10,175 bases of DNA from the NCBI GenBank assembly GCA_015491585.1, contig WFVQ01000142.1, forward strand, positions 1 through 10,175, in the 5' to 3' direction. Made by a program: the position numbers and the translations under genes. The notes under the pieces were generated by a model, which did no database searches, was not told the origin of the DNA, and was given only the letters and a program-made list of their open reading frames with translations. Below are positions 1 to 8,500 of this stretch, piece after piece; position 1 is the stretch's first letter, and every line of letters starts with the position of its first letter. This DNA is from Deltaproteobacteria bacterium (GTDB taxonomy: Bacteria > Desulfobacterota > Dissulfuribacteria > Dissulfuribacterales > S140-46).

Positions 1-142
1 CTCTCGGGCCGCTGAAGAGGAAGGCGTGGGCCAGCCGTCCAGACAGCATGGCATTCCTGAGGGTGGTGGTGACGTGGCCTTGGCCTATCACCTCTTCGAA
101 GTTCTTTGGCCGCCACTTTCTGGCGAGAACGAGGTATGACAT
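1..142 (-). CDS. dnaX: DNA polymerase III gamma/tau subunit, N-terminal fragment (cut by window edge)
   Basis: This is the start of the clamp-loader ATPase subunit that loads the beta sliding clamp during replication. Only 47 codons are present. The peptide begins MSYLVLARKWRPKNFEEVIG and continues through GQGHVTTTLRNAM and LAHAFLFSGPR, the well-known N-terminus of DnaX (a W/YRPxxFxxVxGQ motif, then HAFLFSGPRG leading into the Walker A loop). The window ends just before the P-loop lysine. The start ATG is the only sensible one for this N-terminus. A weak purine-rich AGAGGG lies 11 bases upstream. The frame lies directly downstream of the SRP RNA gene on the same strand, a classical bacterial gene order that supports the call. 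Any gamma/tau frameshift site would lie outside the window. Confidence 0.95.
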   Translation of the reverse strand, partial: MSYLVLARKWRPKNFEEVIGQGHVTTTLRNAMLSGRLAHAFLFSGPR

Positions 143-175
143 CCGGCGAGGAGCCCTCTAAGGGAGAAGGGTGTT

Positions 176-190
176 GCGGCCGCGGGCCGC
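176..190 (-). other. GC-only hairpin in the dnaX leader
   Basis: A perfect 6-bp inverted repeat (GCGGCC / GGCCGC) with a 3-base loop sits between the SRP RNA and the dnaX start, about 34 bases before the ATG. On the minus strand it follows, and does not precede, the short T-run after the SRP RNA, so it is not an intrinsic terminator. It could shield or delimit the SRP RNA 3' end or affect dnaX translation, but nothing in the sequence decides this. Confidence 0.35.
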
Positions 191-200
191 CCAAAAAGAT

Positions 201-302
201 GATAGCCAGGCACCCCTGCGGCACACGAAGGGTCCTACTACCGTTGCTTCCTTCCGGACCTGGCGGGGTTCGCAGGATTTCGTTGCGCAGGACCCGGCTA
301 TC
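201..302 (-). ncRNA. ffs: Signal recognition particle RNA, small (4.5S) type
   Basis: This RNA binds Ffh and carries nascent membrane proteins to FtsY. On the minus strand the hallmark apical segment AGGTCCGGAAGGAAGCA is present (within 244-260), including the GGAA tetraloop and the asymmetric internal loop bound by the Ffh M domain. The 5' end GATAGCC pairs with GGCTATC at the 3' end, closing one long hairpin of about 102 nt. That is the usual length for a SRP RNA without an Alu domain. The 3' stem is followed by ATCTTTTT, which could act as a terminator or partial terminator. The gene lies 24 bases after a tRNA-Ser and 58 bases before dnaX. No separate promoter fits the gap, so it is probably co-transcribed with the tRNA. 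The end positions are set from the pairing of the terminal stem and may be off by a few bases. Confidence 0.93.
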
Positions 303-325
303 AAACCGTATTCCCATATGTCAAA

Positions 326-419
<94 letters not shown>

Positions 420-431
420 GCAACGCCACTA

Positions 432-459
432 ACAATAGCCAATATTTCTTGAGATGCAA
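432..459 (-). promoter_or_regulatory. Possible promoter for tRNA-Ser - ffs
   Basis: On the minus strand TTGCAT (454-459) and TATTGT (432-437) are separated by 16 bases. The -10 box ends 12 bases before the mature tRNA 5' end. Both boxes are imperfect matches to the sigma-70 consensus, and the stretch is visibly more AT-rich than its surroundings. It would allow the second tRNA-Ser, SRP RNA and perhaps dnaX to be transcribed independently of tadA. Confidence 0.4.
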
Positions 460-475
460 TAGAAAATCTCTCAAC

Positions 476-488
476 GCCCCTGCGGGGC
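476..488 (-). terminator. Small hairpin between the two tRNA-Ser genes, weak terminator at most
   Basis: A 5-bp GC stem GCCCC/GGGGC with a 3-base loop lies in the 113-base gap between the tRNA-Ser genes. On the minus strand it is followed by GTTGAGAGATTTTC, which is not a proper T-run. It may be an RNA-processing or 3'-end structure for the upstream tRNA transcript, or it may mean nothing. Confidence 0.25.
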
Positions 489-532
489 AAACCAAGTGGA
501 CATGGCGGGAAAGAGACCTGCTTGGAAAGAGA

Positions 533-602
<70 letters not shown>

Positions 603-626
<24 letters not shown>

Positions 627-1088
627 GCGTTCCCTGCGTCTGGCCCTGAAAAAGGCCCTGAGCATGGAGGATGACTCCTCTTCGAGCATCCCGGCGACCA
701 CTTCGACCCTATGGTTGAGTCTAATATCGCCAGGGATATCGTAGAGAGTGCCGCATGCGCCCCCCTTTGGATCGGCGGCACCGAACACCAACCGCCTTAT
801 GCGGGCATGAACCAAGGCGCCGGCGCACATCAGGCACGGCTCTAATGTAACATAGAGATCGCAATCCGTCAGCCTGTAGTTGCCCATCCGCCTGGCCGCA
901 GACCTTATGGCCAGTATCTCCGCGTGGGCGGTAGGATCGGCCAGAGAGATAGGTGAGTTGCCGGCAGAGGCTATCACCTCGCCTTCCAGCACCACCACCG
1001 CGCCCACGGGCACCTCACCCTTTCTCCAGGCCATCTCCGCCTCGGCCAGGGCCAGCCTCATGAAGTATTCTTCTTTCTCTAAAGCCAT
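603..1088 (-). CDS. tadA: tRNA-specific adenosine-34 deaminase
   Basis: TadA converts A34 to inosine in tRNA-Arg(ACG), allowing it to read CGU, CGC and CGA. The 161-residue protein has the cytidine/deoxycytidylate deaminase fold signature: GEVPVGAVVV (residues 24-33), the catalytic HAE (H55, E57) in DPTAHAEILAIRSA, and the zinc-binding PCLMC (C85, C88). Length matches the family (about 150-170). The N-terminus EEYFMRLALAEAEMA aligns with known TadA starts. A GGGGAGG sequence abuts the ATG with almost no spacing, so the start is supported more by homology than by the ribosome site. Met10 (1061) would be the alternative. The gene overlaps the RNA methyltransferase upstream by 10 bases, and its last eight codons and stop (RGEVPKRP) lie inside the tRNA-Ser gene. 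Confidence 0.95.
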
Positions 1089-2188
1089 CCTCCCCGAGCC
1101 TCCACTTCTATCCCTCCGTTGGAGAACCTCACAAGGGGCCTGAGCCTCGGAAACAGCCTCCTTCCCATGCGTTTAGGACAGAGTACGGTCAACCACCATC
1201 CGTCGAAGCGGCGAAGCCCTTTAATCCATCTTCTTATTCCATCTCCTTCCCCGTCCTGGAGGCGTGCGCCATAGGGCAGGTTGGTCACGATCCAACCCCT
1301 TTTGCCTCCCGTCGGCATGGCGGCCGAGGCGTCAAGGCAGCGGAAGTCGATGCGGCCCTCTATTCCCGCGGCCGCGCAGTTGGCCTTGGCTATCTTCACC
1401 ATCTCCAGATCCGCGTCACTCCCAGAGATGGAGGGCCTATGATGCGCCTCTCCCGTCCTGGCCTGGGCCAGAAGCGATTCCCACAACTCCTTGTCGAAGT
1501 TGCGCCAGCCCTGAAAAGAGAAAGGGCGCCTGGCACCAGGTGCGGTTCCGGTGGCCAGCAGGGCGGCCTCGATGGGTATAGTCCCTGAACCGCAGAATGG
1601 ATCCATCAAGGGAGATTCCTCATCCCAGCCGGAGATGAAGAGCAGGGCAGCGGCCAGGTTTTCCCTGAGCGGCGCTGGCCCTGCCTGCTTCCTATAGCCC
1701 CGCTTGTGGAGGTGCCTGCCCGACGAGTCTATGCTCACGGTGCAGACGTTCCGCGCCACGCGGACAATCACCATCTGGGCGTCTTGGACGCCTTCCTTTG
1801 CATCTTGCAGTTGGGTGCCCAACCGCTTTTCTATGCCGGCCCTGACCCTCTCCGCCACTGCTCCCGAATGGTAGAGCCTCGACTTGCGGCACGTGCACCG
1901 CAGCTGGAGCGGCTTAACAGGATCAATATAGAGTTCCCAGGGGCGCCGGGCCACCTTTTCGACTACCTCCTTGAAGCCGAGGGCCTTGAACTCCGCTACC
2001 CTAACGAGGATCCTGGAGGCGGTTCTGAGCCATAGATTGGTTCGGTAAAGCAGTGACAGCGGACCGGAGAATTCTGCACCGCCTGGCAACATCCGAGGCG
2101 TGACACCCAGCCGCACCAACTCCCAGGCGGTCACTGCCTCAATGCCAGGCTGCGCTGCAGCGAACATCTTGAAGACTGTGGTGTTCAT
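1079..2188 (-). CDS. THUMP-domain RNA guanine-N2 methyltransferase (RlmL N-half/YpsC type)
   Basis: A SAM-dependent RNA methyltransferase of the UPF0020 family, 369 residues. Relatives such as the E. coli RlmL N-terminal half methylate 23S rRNA at G2445 (m2G). Residues 1-55 match the N-terminal segment of the family, about 60-155 form the THUMP RNA-binding domain, and the Rossmann methyltransferase follows: HKRGYRKQAGPAPLREN (161-177), motif I DPFCGSGTIPIEAA (196-209), GSDAD (256-260) binding SAM, and the catalytic loop TNLPYG (302-307). The loop is usually NPPYG; here the first proline is leucine. It lacks the second methyltransferase half found in fused E. coli RlmL. Its ATG overlaps the upstream stop (ATGA), implying translational coupling, and its 3' end overlaps tadA. 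The exact target nucleotide is not proven by sequence. Confidence 0.88.
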   Translation of the reverse strand: MNTTVFKMFAAAQPGIEAVTAWELVRLGVTPRMLPGGAEFSGPLSLLYRTNLWLRTASRILVRVAEFKALGFKEVVEKVARRPWELYIDPVKPLQLRCTCRKSRLYHSGAVAERVRAGIEKRLGTQLQDAKEGVQDAQMVIVRVARNVCTVSIDSSGRHLHKRGYRKQAGPAPLRENLAAALLFISGWDEESPLMDPFCGSGTIPIEAALLATGTAPGARRPFSFQGWRNFDKELWESLLAQARTGEAHHRPSISGSDADLEMVKIAKANCAAAGIEGRIDFRCLDASAAMPTGGKRGWIVTNLPYGARLQDGEGDGIRRWIKGLRRFDGWWLTVLCPKRMGRRLFPRLRPLVRFSNGGIEVEARGGWL

Positions 2189-2781
2189 CTGCGCCCCCTG
2201 AGGGAGAGGGATGGAAGTATCCTCGGTACTTTGCGCGCATATTCCAGGTACTTCTCACCGAACCGCTGGGCCAGTTCCTTCTCTTCTAAAGGGATGATGA
2301 ATATCTGCGTTGTAACGATATCCAGCACGGCAACAGCGGCCACCGACAAGGAGCCTGATAGAAGAGCCGCCCCGGTGAACATGAGGTGGTGGGCGAGATA
2401 GGTGGGGTGTCTGCACCACGAGAATGGGGCCCGAACCTCGATCGCCTGCTCCTCCCTCTCTGGCAACAACTCTGGCAGCCCGACTATCTTCCTGCCGAGC
2501 ATAACCGCGGTCCATATCTGAAGGAGGGATCCTGTGGCGAATAGCAGCCATCCAAGGGCCGCAAGCCCGGTTGGAAGTTGAAAGCGGGGGGAGAGGAGGG
2601 CATCGCGCCACGCCAGCACGGCGGCAGCCACAGGGAGCCATGCGATACCTGCAATAAGATATACGAGCCGCCCCAGGCGCCTGACTCTGTTCCCGAGTCC
2701 GTGCACAGGCAGCCAGAACATCGGTATCAAAGGCCAGAAGAGTATGGAGAAGAGGGCCACGGCCCTGCTCATGTCCGCCAT
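2185..2781 (-). CDS. Isoprenylcysteine carboxyl methyltransferase-like integral membrane protein
   Basis: A small polytopic membrane protein of the ICMT/PEMT-like family, 198 residues from the chosen start. Hydrophobic segments lie at about 7-27, 38-57, 70-95 and 133-163. The family signature follows: FSWCRHPTYLAHH (120-132), then EEKELAQRFGEKYLEYARKVPRILP near the C-terminus (166-190), where the RHPxY and EExxL...YxxYxxxVPR elements bind SAM. Bacterial members methylate lipids or small molecules, and many have no known substrate. The frame stays open to an ATG at 2877, which would overlap the divergent cysC gene. I prefer 2781 because GAGGG lies a few bases upstream and the first hydrophobic segment follows directly; Met at 2772 is a further option. 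The stop overlaps the start of the RNA methyltransferase. Confidence 0.8.
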   Translation of the reverse strand: MADMSRAVALFSILFWPLIPMFWLPVHGLGNRVRRLGRLVYLIAGIAWLPVAAAVLAWRDALLSPRFQLPTGLAALGWLLFATGSLLQIWTAVMLGRKIVGLPELLPEREEQAIEVRAPFSWCRHPTYLAHHLMFTGAALLSGSLSVAAVAVLDIVTTQIFIIPLEEKELAQRFGEKYLEYARKVPRILPSLSLRGRR

Positions 2782-2791
2782 GATCCCTCGG

Positions 2792-2820
2792 TTGCCAACA
2801 CCGCGCCTTGCCTGTAATCT
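2792..2820 (+). promoter_or_regulatory. Probable sigma-70 promoter for cysC-hisC
   Basis: TTGCCA (2792-2797) and TAATCT (2815-2820) are separated by an ideal 17 bases, with TG just before the -10 box. Transcription would begin near 2827, leaving a leader of only about 15-20 bases that contains the ribosome binding site. It lies in the short gap between the divergent membrane methyltransferase and cysC. Confidence 0.5.
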
Positions 2821-2841
2821 TGCCGCGGAAAGGAAAGGGAG

Positions 2842-3453
2842 ATGTGCATGAGGAATGATAACCATGTAATATGGCACAAGGCAAGGGTGACCAGAAGTGA
2901 CCGCGAGCGCCTAAACGGCCACAGGAGCGGTGTGCTTTGGTTCACCGGCCTCTCCGGATCTGGCAAGTCCACCATTGCCCATGCTGTGGAGGAGATCCTT
3001 CACAGAAAGGGAGTGCGGACATATGTCTTCGACGGCGATAACGTCCGCCACGGCCTCTGCCGCGATCTCAGCTTCTCGCCGGAGGGAAGGGCCGAGAATT
3101 TGAGGCGGATAGGGGAGATGGTCAAGCTCTTCCTCGATGCTGGCCTTCTCTGTTTTGCGGCATTCATATCTCCGATGAAAGGCGACAGGGAAAGGGTAAG
3201 GAAGATTATCGGGCCCGACGATTTTTTCGAGGTCTTTGTGGACTGCCCCCTTGAGGTTTGCGAATCCAGGGACGTGAAAGGGCTCTATAAGCTCGCCCGC
3301 GAAGGGAAGATCAAGGATTACACAGGCATTTCCGCCCCTTACGAAAGGCCGGAGGCACCCGACCTGGTCATAGAGAGCCACCGGCACTCCCTGGACGAGT
3401 GCGTGGACCAGGTTCTGAGGTTCATCTATTCAAAGGGGCTGGTGAAGGAGTGA
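2842..3453 (+). CDS. cysC: Adenylylsulfate (APS) kinase
   Basis: Phosphorylates the 3' hydroxyl of adenosine 5'-phosphosulfate with ATP to make PAPS, the sulfate donor for sulfotransferases and for PAPS reductase. The 203-residue protein is a standalone kinase of normal length, not fused to a sulfurylase. It shows the leading VIWH...RERLNGH segment, the P-loop GLSGSGKST (36-44), the APS-binding FDGDNVRHGL (63-72), the NLRRIGEM helix, AFISP (residues 107-111), and the GLYKLAREGKIKDYTGI lid with PYERPEAPDL. The start is ambiguous: ATG at 2842 has AGGA seven bases upstream, and ATG at 2848 (residue 3) has GGAG six bases upstream. hisC begins 20 bases after the stop. No sulfate adenylyltransferase or PAPS reductase is in the window, so whether the product feeds assimilation or sulfation cannot be told. 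Confidence 0.95.
   Translation: MCMRNDNHVIWHKARVTRSDRERLNGHRSGVLWFTGLSGSGKSTIAHAVEEILHRKGVRTYVFDGDNVRHGLCRDLSFSPEGRAENLRRIGEMVKLFLDAGLLCFAAFISPMKGDRERVRKIIGPDDFFEVFVDCPLEVCESRDVKGLYKLAREGKIKDYTGISAPYERPEAPDLVIESHRHSLDECVDQVLRFIYSKGLVKE
2855..2884 (-). promoter_or_regulatory. Weak candidate promoter for the membrane methyltransferase-tadA cluster
   Basis: On the minus strand TTGCCT (2879-2884) and TATCAT (2855-2860) are separated by 18 bases. It lies inside the 5' end of cysC and would give a leader of about 70 bases before the start at 2781. The boxes match reasonably, but position and composition give no further support. Confidence 0.25.
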
Positions 3454-3473
3454 GGGGGCGAAAGGAGCAGAGA

Positions 3474-4589
3474 GTGGAAGGCGTTTACAAGGGTATCCTC
3501 AGGCATGTGCCCGCCTATATAAGGGACCTGGTTCCGTATCCTCCAGGGAAGCCGATGGAGGAGCTGAAGAGGGAGTACGGCATAGAAGACGTAATAAAGA
3601 TGGCCTCCAACGAGAACCCGCTGGGCCCCAGCCCCAAGGCCCGCGAGGCGGTACAGGAGATCGCCGACAGGCTCAACATCTATCCCGACGGCTCCGGCTA
3701 CTACCTTAAACAGGCCCTTTCCGACCGTCTCGGTGTTCCGGCAGAGAGCATAGTGCTCGGAAACGGGTCCAACGAACTCATTGAGCTGCTGGTCAGGGTC
3801 CTGGTTAGGGAGGGGGACAACGTGGTCACCAGCTTCCCCAGCTTCCTAGTGTACCAGAAGATGGTGCAGTCCGTGGGCGGTGAGAACAGGGTGGTTCCTC
3901 TGAAGGATTTCATGCACGACTTAGATGCGATAGTTGGGCAGGTGGACAACCGCACTCGGTTGATCTTCCTGGACAATCCCAACAATCCGACAGGGACTGT
4001 GATCCAGCCTGACAGGATAGAGGAGTTTCTGGACGCCCTTCCAAACGATGTTGCGGTGGTGTTGGATGAGGCCTACATGGAATTTGTTTCGAGCGGGTCT
4101 ACGGTGTCGGGCATGGAGTACCTGGGTAAGGACGAGAGGGTGGTCACCCTCCGAACCTTCTCAAAGGCCTACGGATTAGGGGGGCTAAGGCTGGGTTACG
4201 GAGTTATGGACACCGGCCTGGCCGGTTATCTGGAGCGGGTGAGGCAGCCCTTCAACGTCAACTCCGCGGCCCAGGCGGCAGGCCTGGCGGCCCTGAAGGA
4301 CCGCGAGCACCTCTCGGCCTCCATTGCCTTGGTGGAAGAGGGGAAGCGGTTCTTCCAGAAGGAACTCCCAAGGCTGGGGGCCACGGTCTTTCCCAGCCAT
4401 ACAAACTTCATACTGGTCGATGTGGGGTGCGATGCAAAGGTGGTTTACGAAGCGATGTTGAGGCAGGGTGTGATAGTGAGGCCAATGACATCTTACGGTT
4501 TCACCACCCACATACGGATCACCCTGGGCCTGCCTGAGGAGAACAGGCGCTGCCTGGCGGCCCTGGAGAGGGCCCTGGAGCAGGCATAG
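3474..4589 (+). CDS. hisC: Histidinol-phosphate aminotransferase
   Basis: A PLP-dependent class I/II aminotransferase that converts imidazole-acetol phosphate and glutamate to histidinol phosphate; some homologues also act on aromatic amino acids. The frame is open from 3399, but I choose GTG at 3474 because AGGAG lies six bases upstream and the resulting 371 residues fit the family. Numbered from there: SNENPLGPSP near residue 45, GNGSNELIELL (96-106), DNPNNPTG (N171 contacts PLP), DEAYMEF (D198, Y201), the Schiff-base lysine K231 in TFSKAYGLGGLRLGYG with R239, and HIRITLG near the C-terminus. All key residues are present. A GTG at 3450 overlapping the cysC stop is a less likely start. The stop is 12 bases from the stop of the convergent transporter gene. 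A GGCCCT/AGGGCC hairpin (4559-4574) lies just inside the 3' end, but without a T-run. Confidence 0.95.
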   Translation: MEGVYKGILRHVPAYIRDLVPYPPGKPMEELKREYGIEDVIKMASNENPLGPSPKAREAVQEIADRLNIYPDGSGYYLKQALSDRLGVPAESIVLGNGSNELIELLVRVLVREGDNVVTSFPSFLVYQKMVQSVGGENRVVPLKDFMHDLDAIVGQVDNRTRLIFLDNPNNPTGTVIQPDRIEEFLDALPNDVAVVLDEAYMEFVSSGSTVSGMEYLGKDERVVTLRTFSKAYGLGGLRLGYGVMDTGLAGYLERVRQPFNVNSAAQAAGLAALKDREHLSASIALVEEGKRFFQKELPRLGATVFPSHTNFILVDVGCDAKVVYEAMLRQGVIVRPMTSYGFTTHIRITLGLPEENRRCLAALERALEQA

Positions 4590-4601
4590 GCCGACCAGGG
4601 A

Positions 4602-5537
4602 TCACGAGGGCTTTATGTCCACGTACTTGATGTAGGGCAGCTTGCGCTTCAGCAGCGCCTCCATCTGGTCTATCTTCGCGCCTACCGTTCTGGTCACGCG
4701 GTTTGCGAAAGCCGCGCAGAACTGAAGGAAGTCGCCGAAATCCTCTATTTCCTCGAAGTCTTCGCGGAGGCTGTCCTCCATCTCCCGAACCAGGAGGTAA
4801 CCGTTGAATTCCACCTCGGCCCTGATTCTGTGCTCGTCCGGTGTGAGAACGATCATCCTTATATCCTTGATTTCCTCGACAAGAGGCATGGCCGATAGCT
4901 CCTTTCTGGCTTGGGCCTGGAGCTCTTCTGGAGACGATTTTTCAACCAGGTAGGAGAGGTTCTCCTTTATAAGAATTATGGCGATTACCGCCAATATCAA
5001 TCCGACTATTATGGAGCCTATGGAGTCCCAGATGGGGGATCCCGTGATGTCCGCCGCTATGATGGCCATAAAGGCTATGACCACGCCGATCACTGCGGCG
5101 CTATCCTCCAGGAGCACGGCCATGTTGGTGGTATCCCCCTTCTTCCTGTCCAGCCAGGCTATCACCAGGGAGCCGCCTTCGGCCGCGAAGGAGACCGCCA
5201 GCACTACCCATGTCCACTGGTTTATTTCCGGGTGCTTGGGATAGAAGATGCCGTGAAGGCCGTGGTAGATGGTCACACCAGCTCCCAGGAAGAAGATCCC
5301 GCATGCCGAGATTATCCCCCACACGAACCGTTCCTGGCCTCTTCCGTAGGGATATTGCTTTGAAGGACCGATGCGGCTTCTTTTGAGGCCGATCCAAAGG
5401 AGAAACTGGTTTGCCGTGTCGGCCAGGGAGTGGATAGCCTCGGCCAGCATGGTGGCGCTCCCGCCTGTGAAGGCCACTACGAACTTTATGCAGCAGACCA
5501 ATAGGTTGGCGCTGATGGCAATCTTCACCGATCTCAT
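4602..5537 (-). CDS. Cation diffusion facilitator transporter, ZnT9 (SLC30A9)-like
   Basis: An inner-membrane divalent cation exporter, probably a metal/proton antiporter, 311 residues. About six transmembrane segments lie in residues 5-195, followed by a cytoplasmic C-terminal domain (about 200-311) ending in KYVDIKPS. The first metal site in TM2 is the normal HxxxD (H36, D40 in EAIHSLADTANQ). In TM5 the usual HxxxD is replaced by LLEDSAAVIG (E144, D145), the pattern of the ZnT9 branch, and the TM6 aspartate is in WDSIGSIIVG (D171). Metal specificity (Zn, Mn, Fe, Co) cannot be read from this. The ATG overlaps the stop of the large upstream gene (ATGA), so the two are likely translationally coupled. 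It is the last gene of the operon and converges on hisC with no visible terminator in the 12-base gap. Confidence 0.88.
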   Translation of the reverse strand: MRSVKIAISANLLVCCIKFVVAFTGGSATMLAEAIHSLADTANQFLLWIGLKRSRIGPSKQYPYGRGQERFVWGIISACGIFFLGAGVTIYHGLHGIFYPKHPEINQWTWVVLAVSFAAEGGSLVIAWLDRKKGDTTNMAVLLEDSAAVIGVVIAFMAIIAADITGSPIWDSIGSIIVGLILAVIAIILIKENLSYLVEKSSPEELQAQARKELSAMPLVEEIKDIRMIVLTPDEHRIRAEVEFNGYLLVREMEDSLREDFEEIEDFGDFLQFCAAFANRVTRTVGAKIDQMEALLKRKLPYIKYVDIKPS

Positions 5538-8500
5538 TTGCTCTTTCCGCTCCTTCCGTGGGTGCTGGACCGAGCCTTGTGCGGCGAATGGGGTATGGCC
5601 GGGCCGAATGGGCCGATCCGAAGCTCCAGGACCTGATCTGGCCTGAACTTCAGGGGGCGCTTGACCGTGAGCGTGATCACGTCATCCGGCCTTACGAAGA
5701 AGAGTTCCAGCTTTAGATCCGTTATATCCTTGATCTCAACGGGTTCGCCCTTATGGCTGGAGAATGTAAGGATTATGTCTCCCGGCTTGACGCCACCCTT
5801 GTAGGCCGGGCTGCCCTCCATGACCTCCTTGACCTGGAGTCTGCCCTGGAACTCGTCCAGATAGACTCCCAGCTTGGCAGTGAATGGGGGCCTTGCCTGC
5901 TCTGGAAACAGGAAGTAGTCGGCCCGATCACTGGAGACCCCGCCTTCCGTGTCGCAGAGGAGAATAGCGTAGTCATGGCCGCGCCTCTTGACCCTGGAGG
6001 GTATTCCATACCCATAGGCCACGTGGCCCGAGCCTGCGAGCACCACCATTATGGTGCCGGGGTGTCCAGAAAGGAAGGTGGCAATGGAGTCTGCCATGGT
6101 CTCGTCCCAGAGCAGTTGTGCAGAGTAGAAGTTGTCGAAGTCCACAGGGCCCTTGGGAGGGTGCTGGTAGAAGATCTGCTTCAGCATCTCTCGGTACTCT
6201 TCGTTTTCCATGTCTAATTCTTTCGGGATTATGGCGCGCTCTTCATCGGAGAGGGCATCCAGGCCATGTCTGGCCACCTTCTTTGAGATCTCGGCTTTGA
6301 GGTTGAGGGCTATTATTGGGATCCCATTTGCCTTGCAGAAGTCGATTATCGGTTCATAGAGGCGGAAGTCATAGCCCCATCTCTTGAAGTATTCCGTGCG
6401 TTTGAGGAACTCCTTTTTAGATATCTTGCCTGCCATGAAGTCGTCTATGACTTCCTGGAACGGCCTTTGAAACATCTCCATGCCTACGGCGAGCTTGGCT
6501 CCAGTATCGCGAAGCGCCCTGATAACCTCGAGCTGGGCGAGATGTGTTGCATAGTCGTCATGGCGCTCCCCTACGAATACCACCCTCTTGTTTGAGACAG
6601 AGGCCACTATCTCGTCAAGAGTGTCAAGCGCTGAAGCCTTGATTCCCTTGACCTTGAATCCTTCTTCCACCTTTCTCTCTATACCGGCGGAGTACCCGGG
6701 CCTGTTCTTTGTCACCACGATCCCCTTGTCCACCTCGATGGCTTGGTATTTGCCATAGTGGGGCAGTTTGTTTAGCAAGGCTTCAGCGTCTCTTTCTTCC
6801 CGGTACAGCAGGAGCCCCACAACCATGCCTCTGCCACGGTTCCTGAAGAGATGGAGCGATGCTCCGCGTTCCTTGACTATACCTAGCCGGTGCTCTGCAA
6901 TCCACTTGGAAGGGATCGAGATACCTTTCTCCCTGGCGTCGGAGAGCAATGGTTCCAGCTCCGGCGAGACCAGCAACAGGGCGCCCCGGTTCGAGGAAGG
7001 AGGAGATGCCTTCTTAAAGCCCAGGCCCTGTATCAGGCCGGATACCTTCTCCGGAAGCGGGATAGGCGCTGAATAGAGAGGAGGATCTGCGCCAAGCAGC
7101 GAAGAGACCGTTGCCGGCGCCTCCTTGGGGTCAAGGCGCCTTATTGTGTCGAAGCCTGGGTCCAGTACCACAGCGAGGGGTTTGAAGGTTGCGGCGAAAC
7201 AGCGTTCCTCCCTGGGCTTTGAGACAGGAAACGAGACATCCAGCGATTCACCGTTGGCCCCGTTCAGGGTAACAGGCAGGTTCATTGTGAAGGGGTTGTC
7301 GCCTCCTTGGACGACGGTCAAACAGACCTGGAACCCCTTGGCCGCTTCCCTGGCCACGGCCTTTTCAATCTCAATCTCTGGTAGTTGCCATGTGGCGAGC
7401 CACTGTTTGAACAGCCCTGATAGATTGTCACCGGATACCTCTTCCATGGCCAGCCTGATCTCTTTCCAGCGCACCTCCTTGTAGCGGTGTCTCTTGAAGA
7501 AGAGCCGCAGCCCTTTCCAGAACTGGTCGTCGCCCACCTCCCGCCTGAGGAGGTGGAAGAACATGGCACCCTTTTCATACCCAACCGCCCGCCATCTCTT
7601 GGAGGGCTGATTCCAGAAGCGGGCCAGGCTCATTCCCTTTTTGGGCGCATAGCTGTTGAGCTTGAGCAGCATGGAGTGCCTCTGGTCTGTTCCCTTTCCC
7701 TCGCGCTCCCTTAGCAGGTAGTCGGAGAGGTAAGTCGTCAATCCCTCGCACCAGTTCGATGCCCCGTTGGCTACCTTCACCCCGTTTCCGAACCAGGAGT
7801 GCACGATCTCATGGGGGAGGGATGTGTCCGGTATGAAGGGGAGGCGGATGACATTCCGGCCGAGCAGGGTGTAAGTCGCGAAACCGTAGCCTGTAGGGCG
7901 CCCGTTCTCCACCACCGCAAACCTCCGGTAAGGGTAGGGCCCCAGAAGCTTTGAGTAGAGATCGATGTAGTGGGCAGCCTTTTGGAGATAGGTTTTACTG
8001 AGGCCAGGATCGGGGTCCAGGAGATAGACCTCGATTGAAATCCCTTTCCTGCTCTCCTGGGTCAGGGTGTATTTCCCCACCACCAGCGATGGCCTCCGCC
8101 GCGGGTATCTGAATTGAAAACGGTAGGTAGTGGTGGAGTCGTTGGTTTTCTTCTCTATGGTATCGGCCTCGGATATGGCGGTGAAACCCTTGGGAACCGC
8201 CACGCTGAGGGAGTAGACCGCTGGCACGGACCAGGTGGGGCACCAGCTCCAGGAGAGGGCGAACTGCCTCTGCTTCACCCCCACCCGAAGGGAGAAGTTG
8301 AGGGAGAACCTCGCTCCCTTGCCCTCTTGGGTCCGTTTCGAGAGTTCGGCCAGCGACAGCGCCTTGCCGCCGGACTCTATGCCCCATACCTTCAGGCCTT
8401 TTGGAACCAAGAGGGAAGTCTTCACCCCCTTGGGAGCGAAGCCCACCAAGATCCCATGCAGTATGCCGCTATCCAAGTCGTACTTTACCGATAGCTTTAT

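Noticed and set aside
296..324. A perfect minus-strand TTGACA (319-324) just after the tRNA-Ser CCA, as a promoter for ffs
   Set aside because: The matching -10 position falls inside the SRP RNA (ATAGCC or GATAGC) and would start transcription within the mature RNA, removing its 5' stem.
2782..2877. Extending the membrane methyltransferase to the ATG at 2877
   Set aside because: It would overlap the start of divergent cysC, adds a non-family N-terminus, and the ATG at 2781 has a better placed GAGGG.
3399..3473. Extending hisC upstream to the ATG at 3399
   Set aside because: It would overlap cysC by 55 bases with a peptide unlike HisC; the GTG at 3474 has AGGAG at ideal spacing and gives the normal length.
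4559..4601. A bidirectional terminator between hisC and the transporter gene
   Set aside because: The GGCCCT/AGGGCC hairpin is inside hisC and has no T-run on either strand, and the 12-base gap holds no other stem.
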